Origin: Microbotryomycetes sp. JL201
Taxonomy: Eukaryota > Basidiomycota > Microbotryomycetes
NCBI GenBank assembly: GCA_033819885.1
Contig: JAQYUZ010000016.1
Coordinates: 1-64,000, forward strand
Reading direction: 5' to 3'
DNA length: 64,000 nt
The notes under the pieces were generated by a model. The model saw only the letters and a program-made list of their open reading frames with translations, was not told the origin of the DNA and did not search any database. A program made the position numbers and the translations under genes. Numbering within the stretch: the first letter of the stretch is position 1; each line of letters begins with the position of its first letter. Positions 1 through 13,641 of the stretch are shown here, one piece after another.

Positions 1-167
1 TTCGATGACCTCGCAACCGGCTGCTGCTCGTGCATGTAGTACTCGTCGAGCATGTGTTCGGTCAGGAAATCGTCAGACGCGCCGCCGAGCGCCTGGCGCT
101 TTGGGCGCCCCGTCGACGTCGTCGTCGTCGCGCCGCCATGAGATGCATCGTCAAACTGCGATCGCAT
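1..167 (-). CDS. 5' end of an unrecognised gene, cut by the window edge
   Basis: An open frame starts at the ATG whose complement lies at 165-167 and runs off the left end of the window. It begins MRSQFDDASHGG, passes through a run of threonines and ends in an acidic-aromatic stretch containing DDFLTEHMLDEYYMHEQQ. The composition reads as genuine protein. The other frames here are low in information, and the upstream side (168-420) has no open continuation, so this looks like the N-terminus of a minus-strand gene. I do not recognise the family. The basic patch GRPKRQ followed by an acidic segment would suit a nucleic-acid-associated protein, but that is only an impression. An upstream exon or a different start cannot be excluded. 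Confidence 0.5.
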   Translation of the reverse strand, partial: MRSQFDDASHGGATTTTSTGRPKRQALGGASDDFLTEHMLDEYYMHEQQPVARSS

Positions 168-803
168 CACACCACACACGAAACAGAGTGGTACAAGTAC
201 AGGCGTGAAGCGCGAGTGGTCGAGGTCGTCAAGTGGAGAGGCCGACCCCTTGGGAGCTCACAGAGTCGAAATGCGCAATTCGCTCACCACCAAAGGGGGC
301 CGCAACACCGAGCAGCGCAACATCAACATCAAGCATATCATCAATACACGATTTCAACTAGGCTTTACTCTTCCTTTTTTTTTTCCAATGGAGCGTATGC
401 TAGCACTATGATCTAGGTGTATGCACTCATGGATGACCAGCAAAATGCTTTGCAACTTGACAGAAACGATCTCACAAACGCCTCCCGAGGTCAGGAAAAT
501 CTTCCGGAGAGTCGCAAGAGTGACGAAGTTTACACGTGGGACATGAGCGCATCTTTCCGGCTCGCTCCTCGAATGACGTGATGCCTATCACTGCAACTCA
601 CTTTCACTCTCAATTTGCATGTTTGCGAATGATTTGCAAATATTATAACCGTTTGTAGTGACTGTCGCTACCGTCTTCGGTGCGAGAGTCGTTTGCGGTC
701 GAAGGAATACGATAGGATAGATACAGCAAGCAGATAGTACACAGGACACACCTAACAAAGCAACACGTCACTAAGAAATACATGTTCATTGTCTACGAAA
801 TGC
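168..803. other. intergenic, no gene seen
   Basis: This gap separates the upstream side of the partial gene at the left edge from the 3' end of MCM5. It contains a T-rich run near 375-385 and AT-rich stretches around 600-660, as expected for promoter and 3' flanking DNA. Small open frames at 205-416 overlap each other in different phases and have no recognisable content. I found no tRNA or repeat. Confidence 0.6.
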
Positions 804-3740
<2,937 letters not shown>

Positions 3741-3762
3741 GTCGTCGGGCGAGTGAGAGCGG

Positions 3763-3803
3763 ACGCGTCGTGACGCGTCTCGATAAAGGGAACTCGGACG
3801 CGT
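3763..3803. promoter_or_regulatory. three MluI cell-cycle boxes (MCB, ACGCGT) upstream of MCM5
   Basis: The palindrome ACGCGT occurs at 3763-3768, 3773-3778 and 3798-3803, which is 23 to 63 bp upstream of the MCM5 start codon. It is rare in the other promoters of the window. In ascomycete yeasts, MBF (Mbp1/Res-Swi6/Cdc10) binds this box to drive G1/S transcription of replication genes including MCMs. The same role here is inferred. Confidence 0.75.
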
Positions 3804-3976
3804 GGCAATAACTACAACAACCTTCCTGTCGGTGCACCCACGCTCTCTCATCAATTCTACAGACCCTCTGCAACTTTCCAAGCTACCAGGCAGGTGACAA
3901 CTCCTGTCTGAGGCACGTGACAGACAATGCAAGAGCTACAACAACAAGCGAGGCAATGCAGATAGTCGGCAAACCA

Positions 3977-5694
3977 TTACTCTTCCTTCTTGAAGAAATT
4001 CGTCACCATGGCGTTGCCGTTGTCGTCCGTCTCGAGCTTTCCCTTTTTGCGTCCGGCGGGGCTTTTCGACGGCGCCACGTGTGTCCTAGACTTGGTATGC
4101 ACCTTTGCACCCGTCTTGTTCTTCTTCTTCGGTGGAGCTCGAGCGCCTTCGTCGTCGTCGTCAGAATCGAGCTGCAAGACTTCTGTGTCTGGCGCTGATG
4201 ATGCCTTGCGCTTCGCCTCCGACTCTCTCTTGACTTCCGAAGCATCCTTCTTGAGTTTAAGCTTGGCAGATGACGAATCAGAGGCACCTGAGAACTGAAA
4301 TTCCTCGTGCTCATCCTTTTTTGGAGAAGCACCGTCGGATTGCCCCTTGGCAGAAGGAGATGACGCCGACGTTTGAGCGGCAAACATGTTGGCGATCGTT
4401 CCCTTTTTGTTCGCGAGCGGGACGATGAACGAGGGATCATCGTTTCTGACGTTGCCGACCTCGGGCGTCACTTGATAACACGTCAACTCGTCTTCGTAAG
4501 GGCGCAAGAGTTGAGACAGCTGATCGTCCCATGGCTTGTCACTCAACCACGCTTCAACTTCTTCTGGGTTTTCGAGAATGGCCGGCATGCGATTGTGGAG
4601 CTATCTCAGGTTCGTTAGCACAGCCTTAAAAGGCAGGTGTGCTGTCCATCGCTTACAAAGCGAAGCTGCTTCGACACCGGAACAGTGATGATTGTAAATG
4701 TGCGCAACTCGTCAAACTCTCCACCGAACCTGTAATGAAACCTTTTCAGGATCAGACCAAGATTCGGTACGCCCTGCAGGGCCCGCTCACGTCGCGATGT
4801 CCCACAGTCCAGCCATCAGCATGAGACCGTTTTTGGGCTTGACAAAATGTGCGCGCTTCTGGTGACCGGTCGCCTGCCACTCGTAGAACCTGGCAACCAT
4901 GAGCTTCAATGGTCAGCGCAACGTCTCGTAGCGGTTTGTTGGTAGGCTAATTACCCTTCTGCCACAACAATGCACCTCTTCTTGTCCCGCATCGATGCCC
5001 ACATACTTGAACGCTCTCGCACTTTCTCGCACGTCGCGTTGATCGTGTGCTGTGGCGACTGAGGTGGCTCCTTGGCCCAGTGAGGCGTCAAGCCCCATTG
5101 AAAGCCTTCAAGCAAATAGTGTGCGGGATTGTTTGGATCCCGGCGTATGATTGGAGAGTAGCACCGTGGGGCCACCTGGATAGCGAATTTCAGCCCAGAT
5201 TCAGCGCAGAGAGTGGAAGGTATGTTTACGTTGTATCTCTTTTTGTACTTGGACTTGGCAATGTCGTCAGCCCAATCCACTGTGTGCACCTGATCTGCCT
5301 CAGAGCTGTTAGTTGTTCGTGGTGGCGAGTAATGCGAACTGTGGTCGTTGCCCGTCAATCCTCGTCCTTCAGCCTCGGCGAGAGCCTCGCTAGCATCCCC
5401 GTCATCTCGCTCCTCCTGGTGTGCGTCGTTGCTGCTCTGCTGCTCATCAGTTCCGGAATGCCGCTGCCGCTGACCACCGCCAGCACGCCTCGTGTTGTTG
5501 CGGCCTCGCATCAATTGTGAGTTGACATTGTTGACGAGATTGCTTAGTTGGTGGGGTCAGCCGGACGCATCTGATGCATCGTCAAGTCGGGACTGACTCG
5601 GGGTCACGTGCCAGCGCGAATCGTCCGCACCTGGCCGCAGGCAATGCGACATCAGACGACTGTGTCCAGCGAGACAGGGGTGGTTGACTCACAT
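3977..5694 (-). CDS. HMCES: SRAP-domain abasic-site DNA-protein crosslinking protein (HMCES/YedK family)
   Basis: HMCES/YedK proteins use Cys2 to form a stable thiazolidine crosslink with abasic sites in single-stranded DNA and so shield stalled forks. All four catalytic positions are visible: Cys2 in M-CGRFALARD, Asn in TINATCE, Glu in GFYEWQ, and His in LHNRMPAIL. The start codon is split: AT at 5694-5693, a 62-nt intron (5631-5692, gtgagt...ccag), then G TGC GGA at 5630. The middle part has YN-VAPRCYSPIIRR spliced across a short intron, then FQWGLTPHWAKE. The C-terminal 100 or so residues are acidic and lysine-rich, low complexity and probably disordered, ending NFFKKEE. About six introns are present. 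It lies just downstream of the MCM5 promoter on the same strand and is divergent from the WD40 gene at 5956. Family assignment is firm; the first exon is inferred. Confidence 0.9.
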
Positions 5695-5955
5695 CACTGA
5701 ATCTAGTTGGCGGGCTGCCACAGAAGCAGCAATGACGTAACCGTTTCGAGGCGAATGTGGGGGCGGGCTCGGGCGCGCGTGCAAGAACGGCAGGCAAACC
5801 TTGTTAGACCGAGAAGCTCTACAAGCTGCGAATGTTCGTGCTGAAAGGTGTGCGCCGCTCAGTATCTTCGTCGAAAGATAAGGAACAAGGGACAGGAGAG
5901 GGCAGCCTTTGCCTTCGATTTCTTGTTGGCAACGCCGCAAAACACACCATTCCCA

Positions 5956-7918
5956 ATGTCACCGAATGACATGTCATACCCATCGGCTCCGTCAATAAAA
6001 GCACTCGGCAAGCGGCGCGCTCACCTTGACGATGATGCGCTCTCTCACCCAGCTCGACGAGGACAAGCTGGCAGCAGCAGAACATCATCTCTGTACGAAG
6101 GCTCCTGGAAATACCATCACCCCTGGCTTAAGCACACGAGCTGTGTCAACGCGCTGTCCTGCTCGAATGGCTCGGGTCAGTGGCTAGCGTCTGCCGGTGA
6201 CGACTCGGTCGTGATGCTCTGGAACACGTTTGGAGATATCAGCAACGAGCTACCGAAAGCCAAGTACAGAGGTCCGAAGGTATGTTCTCGCTCGTGCGGT
6301 TCGCGAGCACGGTGGCAATTTTCGGACAACGAGAGCCTGAGTATCCCTTTCTGCAGAGGAACATTTTGAGCGTGACCTTCACGTGTGATAACGAGAAGCT
6401 TCTCAGCACTGGTGCCGACACATTGGTGTACCTGTACGACGTCGAGAAAGAAACTTTACTCTCGCCAGAGCGCTGGTACAAGTCGGACACTGCCATCGAT
6501 CTCTGGGCGGCGCACGACGTAGGCCTGGCGATTTGTCCATGTGCGAGCCGTGACTCTGACATCAAAGCTCTCAGGACTCGGTCAATTCTGTACAAGCCCA
6601 TCCGCACAACCCTTCGCTCTTCATGACAGCAGCGTATGGCCAAGCGATCATGAGGCTTTTTCATATTGTGCGCTGAAATTATTGGTTTGAGCAGATACGA
6701 TGGGATCATTGCAACGTATGACACGAGGGCAGAGATCGGTGTCGTTGCCACCCTAGCTGAGCGAGCTGGATTCAACGATATAAAATATCACCCAAACATG
6801 CCAGAACTATTTGTCACTGCAGATGAAAAGGGGCGCGTGACTTTGCAAGATGCAAGAGTTGCGTTCGAGGACAAAACGAGAGTGGACCAGACAGCACTCG
6901 AGAGAGCTGTGCGAATCGTAAGTATCCTAGAGCGCTACTGCGCTACTGGACGGCTAGCTGAAGCACATGTATCGCGTGTAGTTTGACACGAAAAGATACC
7001 GCACATCATCAACAAGAAAACAGACGCCTGCCGCGTCATCGATCACCTTTTCTCGCGATGGGTCCGTCTTTTGCACTACATTTTCAGAATCCACGCCAGC
7101 CTTGTACGAAACATCTAGCATCGAGCCGTTGGCGTGCTTCTACACTGCTCATGAAGCGGACGGGCATGGATACCGCAATACGACAACGACAAAACACAGC
7201 TCGTTTTCCGGAGGCGCCGGAAACGATCTGTTCTTGGCTGCGGGCAGCGACGACTTTAACGCGTACATTTGGAAAGTACCTTCAGTACAGCTTCTGAAGG
7301 ATCGACGTCAATCGCGACCGGCTAGATTATCCGGATCGCCTGTTGTGGTGGAAGCAGGATCAGAATGCTGTAAGCTTGCTCGCAAAGAGCTCTTATTCGG
7401 CTCGGGCATACGTTGACGGATCATTTGAATCTTTCGCAGTCCCAAGCTCAGCGGATCCAACGCAGTGCACGGAGCCCTACTCGGTCACCGTTCCCACCGC
7501 CGTTTTGTCTGCTCACCGCAGCATCGTCAACACGGCTTTGTTTCATCCTACTCTTCCGCTCGTGTTCACGTGTGGTATTGAAAAGATGGTCCAAGTGCAC
7601 TCGTCGACGCCATTCTCGCCGAGGTCAAAAGACCTGCATGCCATTCCCAGGTTTGTGCCTCGCAAGCCGAAACCAGGCAACCCCTTATTGTTGTGGCTAG
7701 GCGAGTCTGAAGCCGAAGACGACGAGGAAGAATACATGGATGCGCCCAATCAACCGAACGAGGTCGGTGTCGAGAAAGAGTGCCGTGAATCTCGCAAGGT
7801 GCTAGAGCACTTTGACTTGCTGCTGGCTCCTTCTTTCCCGGATTCGAGCTCTGTCGATTTCACTGAAAGCGATGAAGAGAGCGGGAACGAACGCCATTCG
7901 AGTGAGGGAGCCCGCTAA
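5956..7918 (+). CDS. WD40-repeat protein, DCAF5-like (CUL4-DDB1 substrate receptor type)
   Basis: Beta-propeller protein with about seven WD40 repeats. The order and wording follow the DCAF5/WDR22 family: HTSCVNALSCSNGSGQWLAS, GDDSVVMLW, NILSVTF...STGADTLVYLYDVE, VNSVQAHPHNPSLFMTA, NDIKYHPNMPELFVTAD, AAGSDDFNAYIWKVP, then LSAHRSIVNTALFHPTLPLV and FTCGIEK. DCAF5 proteins dock substrates on CUL4-DDB1 ubiquitin ligase; that role here is inferred. The start at 5956 (MSPNDMSYPS) is chosen over an in-frame ATG at 5848 because the upstream residues look like leader. Introns include one that joins MTAA to YDGIIATYDTR (gtatgg...gagcag). The tail is acidic (SEAEDDEEEYMD) and probably unstructured. It is divergent from HMCES, with 261 bp between the starts. 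Confidence 0.85.
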
Positions 7919-8038
7919 TCCTCCCCTGACCTTGTCAGCGATGTCCTCGAACGGTCGTAGACAGAGGTGCACTATGTCTAGCGCTGGAATGCCAAGAAAA
8001 GAAAGGTACAACGATATCAAGAACACAGATCTGTACAA

Positions 8039-9289
8039 TCATGCCTGTGTGCATGGTGCAGGACGATCTCCAGTCCAGATCCAGCTGCCCAAGATGAGAA
8101 CGAGGAGCGCCTGGCCTGTGAGCCAACTTGCTAGAAAGTAGATGTAGCTGTGCTTCCTACCAAGACTGCGCAGCTCAACAACAAAAGTAGATACCGTGCT
8201 CAGGCTGCCACAGAATCCGTCTAATGCGCCTTGTAGCGCGGCGCAACCGGTTGGGGTCACGGCTTGTCGTCGTTGAAGGACGGCAAAGACGGCAAACAGC
8301 ATATCGGACGTTGCATTTGCTGCAAATGTGCCCCAGAGAAAATTTGGCGAGAGCGTGTTGAGTCGTCTTGCGAGGTACCACCGCAAGAGCGTTCCTGGCG
8401 GTCCGAGCACAATCGCAAACGTGGCTCGGATTCGCCACTCGCGAGGGCCGAGGGCTAAAAGTAAGGCTGAACCGATCCAGAGGAGCGGTCCTAAAGCCGA
8501 GACTGCGGCATGGAACGGCAGACTTCGAGGCAGTGGGCGAACTGGGACGATGGGCAGCGCACCGGCAGTCTGGACGCCAAAATGGAGGGAAGCGAAGGAC
8601 AGGCCAATTGTGACGACCGAATTGGCAACTCCACTCATGAACTGACTCATCACTCGTCAGAGGTGGTGTTTGTTCCAAAGCCACTGGACCTACCCCGTGA
8701 AACCGGCCCAGTTCTGGGTTGCCATCGTTTGCGAATGCCAGGAAAACCTGAGCCATCCACCCGCTGAATGTCGTGAGTGACCCGCAAAAGCCAGTCCCAC
8801 ATGCAACGAATAGTGGCGAGTACCTAGGCTTATGAGGTTAGCGAAAGATCACGCCGGTCAGCTGCTCGCCACTGACATTCGTTCGATGCCCTTCTTTTTT
8901 TCGACGACAAGTCCCATGATCAAACACCCAATGATCTGGGCCCAGACGAGGGGAAACACCTCGCTTTGACCGAACGAGCCTATCCACTCGAGTCCAAGGC
9001 GCGCAAGCACGCCCCAAATTGTTGCAAATACGAGCAATGACATTGTTGCTGCTGTTACGGCCTGGTCTTGGCGAGGAGGAGGGTGTTGGACGTGCTTCGG
9101 TTCGGACGGCAGGCGAGTTGCATCGTTCGACCGTAACGGAGGCGAGTGCTCCGGTGACGAGCGCTCGGAAGCGACTGTGGGTTCTTGTCGTTGCGTAAGC
9201 GCTTGCTGATCTTGATCCTTAGCGAAGTGGCTGCGCGACGTAAAGCCATTGCGAGCCGCGTGCGAGTCGTGCTGAGGGGCCAGTGTCAT
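8039..9289 (-). CDS. FEX1: fluoride export protein, fused two-domain CrcB/Fex type
   Basis: Membrane protein that passively exports fluoride through the plasma membrane. Eukaryotic Fex proteins are a fusion of two CrcB-like halves, and both are visible. The first half has WGVLARLGLEWIG and, after an intron, GTGFCGSLTTFSGWM. The second half has LDGFCGSLSTVSTFV. The two GFCGS pore motifs are the family hallmark. About eight hydrophobic segments are spread over the protein, ending WIWTGDRPAPCTQA. The roughly 80-residue N-terminus before the first membrane segment is polar and low complexity. I chose the ATG at 9289 (MTLAPQHDSH); an in-frame ATG exists at 9316. The gene is divergent from the sphingolipid reductase at 9449, with about 160 bp between starts. 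No riboswitch-like element was recognised; none is expected in fungi. Confidence 0.92.
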
Positions 9290-9448
9290 CTTCGTCGAGC
9301 ACAGATCATGGCACAAAGCTAATCAAGTTGCCAGTGCCGCGGGAGATGCAGCGCAGAGCAACGTGCGCTCGGACGTTAGACAACAAGCAAGGCGCGCCGC
9401 GACGCGTTGCTTTTTCACCCAAAGCCGCCTCCATTGCCATCCCCTCGC

Positions 9449-10801
9449 ATGCCCAGCTGGTCTCCTGAGCTAGTCAGCAGCTCAAGCAGCTCTCACGCCT
9501 TGTACATTACAGCTCTCGTCGTCTTGATATCTCTCGCTCGGTCGTTCGGGATGCTCGGCTTTGGACGCAAACAATTCCAAGTCAAGGATAAGGTGGGCAT
9601 CGGAAGCATGGTAAGCGTATTGAACGTATACCGTGTTGACCACGTCGAGCTCGCGAACAGCATTGCTACATCGGCGGCGGTTCAGAGGGCCTCGGTTTGG
9701 CCCTTGCTTGCCAACTTGCCGAGCGTGGTGCACACGTCACTATTGTGTCGAGGAGCGCAAGCAAGCTAGAGAAGGCTCTGAATCAAGTCGAGGTGAGCGT
9801 GACGCCTCTAGCGTCTGTTCGACTCGTCTTGCCGCCACCGGATTCTAACTCCCTTCGCTTTCGCAGCAACACCGACAATCACCTAATCAAAAGCTCGCAT
9901 CATACTCTTGCGACTTGACCTCTGCCAAAGATGCGGCCGAGACGGTCACGCGAGCATGTCAAGCCCACCACAACTTGGCACCGGATTATATCTTTGCTTG
10001 CGCCGGCGGATGCACGCCTCGTATGTTCTTGGAAGCAGAAGTCGACGATCACATGAAAGCTTTGGAATGGAACTTTAAAACGGCTTTGTGCACGGTGCAC
10101 GAAGGCGTCAAAATGATGAAGGAGCAAGGCCGGAAAGGCAAGATTGTATTTACGACGAGTGTGCTGAGCATGTTTGGGTTTGCGGGATACTCCACGTATT
10201 GTCCAAGCAAGTTTGCCATTCGAGGTAAGTGTATGTCGAGGTCAGGGGTTCTACAATGCGCTGAAAGAGCCTGTTGCCTCGATCGCAGGTCTGGCTGACG
10301 CTCTTCGAAACGAACTGATCATGTACGATATCGACGTGTCTGTCTTCATACCTGCGTCCATCTTCTCTCCCGGCTTCGAGAACGAGCAAGCGATGAAATC
10401 CGACATTACCAAACGGATCGAAGGTCCAGACGACGGTGTCAAGCCGGAGCAGGCGGCACGGTACATGATCAAAGGTGCGCACGGTCTGCAACTCTTGACA
10501 ATGTGCTGAATTTATGGGTGCACAGGCTTGGAGCGCAACGAATACTACATCACATACGAGCCCGTCGGACACATGTTGCGCACGTCTAGAGGAGGAATAC
10601 CCGGCAATAATTACTTCCTCGACGTCTTTTGGGGCTTTGCGGGCAACGTAAGTCAGCATAAATAGCGGTTCAAAGCAAAAAGCAAAAGGGGGTTTGGACT
10701 GATTTGCTTCGTTGCAGATCGTTATGCCCTTGTGGAGATTTTTCCTTGCCGACTCCCAAGTCAGAAAAGAGCGGGCAAAGCTACGCAAGAGGGCGTCATG
10801 A
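9449..10801 (+). CDS. TSC10: 3-ketodihydrosphingosine reductase (KDSR/Tsc10)
   Basis: Short-chain dehydrogenase that reduces 3-ketodihydrosphingosine to dihydrosphingosine with NADPH, the second step of sphingolipid synthesis at the ER membrane. An N-terminal membrane segment (ALYITALVVLISLA) precedes the Rossmann fold. The cofactor loop GGGSEGLGLALA starts an exon at about 9662. Catalytic residues are Ser in TTSVLSMFGFAG and the YCPSK Tyr/Lys pair. Later conserved parts are PGFENEQAMK, EYYITYEPVGHMLR and a hydrophobic C-terminus ending in a lysine/arginine-rich tail, consistent with ER retention. Five introns have clean GT-AG ends; for example gtaagt...gatcgcag splits the segment after the YxxxK motif. 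An in-frame upstream ATG at 9407 would add 14 residues; the ATG at 9449 (MPSWSPELV) is preferred. Divergent from FEX1. Confidence 0.93.
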
Positions 10802-10928
10802 TTGCCGCTTGTCGCTTGAAAAACAGGTGTGATCATTTGTTGCAATGGAAATACAATCAACTCGTAAGACACAACGTGCTTGAGGGGAAGAAAACGAGAA
10901 GCCGAGTCGGATTCTGTCGGGACAGGAA

Positions 10929-13311
10929 CTAGTGATACAATTTGAGACCTTCAAGTCTGCCAGTGACATCTGCGGTCGACGCGCCAGCGCGCCCTGCTTG
11001 ACTCTTGCTGGGTGGTTCAGGAGCTGGTCTCCGTTGCCCCGGAGCCGGACTTCGCGGTGGATGAATGGGAGAGTCGCGGCCGGGAGCGTTTACAGAGGGA
11101 GTGTGTGGTCTCGACGGAACATCTGAGGGCGGCGGCGGTGGACGCCTTCGTCGCCCTGTACTTGTGGCCGGCAACTCCACAGACGAAGACAAGGAAGACG
11201 GCGTTGTCGGCGGCGACTCGGACAGGGTCGGTGCCGTGAGGTGCGGGAGTGTTGTTTGCAGCGACGGAAGCACGGCGACAGTCCCTTCGGCAACTGTCCC
11301 TTCGGCGACAGGCTCGAGCACGACAGAGTTTGTTAAAGGTGAAGCGTTGCCCGTCGAAGCTCGACTTCGGTCATCCGAAGTGTTGAAGGAGATGGACGGC
11401 GATCCGTCTGACGCTTTATTATGGTGGACACGATGGCGCCTCGTGTGACCATGATGTCCGGGATGTCCGTGTTTCCTGCGGACGGGGTCTCGTACTAGTG
11501 CCTCATCTTCTGCTTGTGCAACGGCATCGATACTCAGAGAGCTCGCTGTCCCTTCGTGTATCCTGTTCCGAAGCAAATCTGCTTGAGGCGGTGGCGGAGG
11601 ACTATTCAACAGGCTCGATAAGCTGTCTTTAGGGCCCGAAGCACTGCAATCGCTGTCGTCACTGCCCAAGCCCTCGCACCAGCTGCCGCGCAGGTTGCGC
11701 TCGACAAGCCTTCTCGTGGTCGGGTCACATCGACGGTAATGCGAGTCAGCAATCAAGGATCTCAGCAAGCGCCGCAATTGAGGCCGCTTGTAAGGGTAGT
11801 ATCGAAGTTGAGTGTTGGTCAAAAGCGGATGCAGAACGCGTAAATAGGTGTGCCGAAGCTACAAGCGCTACATGTGATCAGTGACGCGCCTGCCTAGCCG
11901 TAAGAAAGTAAGCACTCACGCCTTCGCTCTCGTCTCCCAGATCATTCAGCTCGCGGATAAAGACGTCGACGAGCACGCATAGGTCGTTGGTATAAAAGTA
12001 TTCCTGTGTGCCTGCCGTCGTGAACAGCAGATACAAGATCTTGAGGATCAGCAGAGAAACGCAAAGCGAATCTGGCGTGTTGTCTAGCCGAACAAGCTGT
12101 CAGATTGCTGTCGGACAGTCGTGTTCTGCAAACTCACTGCCGCGATTGAGGATAAATATGATGTTTTCGCAAAAAGTCTTGCTCTCGCCTTCCTTCTCGC
12201 GCAAGACTTCGAGAACGAGGTTGTGGCCGCGTGTCTTGTCGCGTTTGCCAACAATGGTTGGCAGAATGGGAGGCGGGAGATGCGCTCCACCGTCGCCTTG
12301 CCCTGGAGGAGGCAGGGCTGTGACCATGAATTGCTCGTTCAGCGCAATGATGAGCTTGATCAGGGTGTAGTTGAATGTCTCGTCCACTGCGTCTCGCGTG
12401 CGCTCCACCAGCATGAATAGGTGTGCCACAAATTCAAAGGAAAAAATTGCTGTGCGTCAGGTCGAATTCAGCTTCCACGTGCGCAACTACGTTTGAGGAG
12501 CAGCAACGCACCCAATTCGTCGGGACTCAATTTCTGCACACGGCAGACTTCGTATAGGACAGCCGTTGCAGCCGTTCCGACGCGCTCTTCCCAACCTTCG
12601 GCTGGCATAACGTTGTGCTCGACGACTCGCTGCGCTTCCTCTGCCGTGCCTGCGTATCCTGGCATCGGTGCGTCCCTGACTACCGCGGCGTCCCACGCCC
12701 ACTTCATCAGAATGGGAACGACGTCGGACCACCTCTTGCGCATCAGGCGGAATACCTTGGGCCCTCCGACCGATACTGGCTTGTGTGCATACGAGGACAA
12801 GGGATTCGTTTGACCAAGGTGCAGGATCAACATGAGCACGACGATGAGCTTGGACGACGGGATCGTCGGAGTAATAAGCGCAATCGTGTTCGACATCATC
12901 CGGTCTCCATGTGACGTAAACAGATTCGACTCGAGTAAAGCATAAAGGGCATGGTCAAGGTCGACCGGATCCGAAAGATACTCGTCTGCGAAGCATTAAG
13001 TAAAGCGTGAGCGAGGTGAAATATGGGAGGCAGTAGCTGAGAATCACCCATGTAGGCACTAATCATGTCGACATAGCTTCGCAGGGCGAAATCGAGCTCG
13101 TCGAGCGAAGCCAAGGGCGATACGGCAACGACATCTTCGAGTTCTGCGGAGGGAGTCCAGAAGGTGATGAGAGAGTCAGTTCAGAAGAAGAGAACGTGTA
13201 TGACTGCAGCTCTTGCAGCGACAAATGCGGCGCCTTTGCCGGTCGGTTGGACGACTGACCGCTCCAGAACTGTGTGGCCGACGTGAACGTATACTCTGCC
13301 CCGAGCTCCAT
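10929..13311 (-). CDS. Ldb17/Dip1/SPIN90-family Arp2/3 regulator with proline-rich tail
   Basis: Members of this family (budding yeast Ldb17, fission yeast Dip1, animal SPIN90/WISH) activate Arp2/3 complex to seed linear actin filaments at endocytic sites. The helical leucine-rich domain is seen in FNYTLIKLIIALNEQFMV, NLVLEVLREKEGES and KTFCENIIFILNRG, the last being the strongest family signature. The N-terminus starts MELGAEYTFTSATQFW at 13311. The last exon (11822-10929) is a long low-complexity segment with PPPPPQADLL, histidine-rich patches and repeated Pro-x-x-Pro motifs ending GRLEGLKLYH. Such tails bind SH3 domains in Ldb17. A short internal duplication (VAEGT twice) lies near 11275-11310. 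About six introns. Divergent from MYG1 across about 330 bp. Family assignment rests on motif memory and is fairly secure. Confidence 0.8.
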
Positions 13312-13641
13312 GACTTAATTCAGTGTCGGCATGCGCTCTTTTGCTGCGAGCTTGTCCTCTGGCGAGGATACGAGGACGGCGCGAGTCGGACGACCAATGA
13401 CGCCAGCGTGCACGCGGTGTCGAAATGGATCAGCCGAGCTAGTAGGCCCTTCGGTCGGGTTGCGTGAGCACAGAAAGCGGCCTAGATAAGTATGATACGG
13501 GCGCGGAATTTGACAGCGGAATGCCAAGAGAGCCGGCGCGCACGGGCCGCGTGCTATCTGACTTTCTGTAAATGAGTTACAGCCGCATTCAAGGAATGCT
13601 TTCCAATTCAGCTCACACTTGATGGGTGTAGCCTGCCTGCT
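13312..13641. other. shared promoter region between the Ldb17-like gene and MYG1
   Basis: 330 bp between two divergent starts. It contains no frame with recognisable protein content. Open frames on both strands here are shadows of the adjoining exons. No TATA box or repeat stands out. Confidence 0.5.

Noticed and set aside
10150-10872. 240-codon minus-strand frame within the sphingolipid reductase
   Set aside because: The overlapping plus-strand exons carry catalytic motifs; the minus translation has none.
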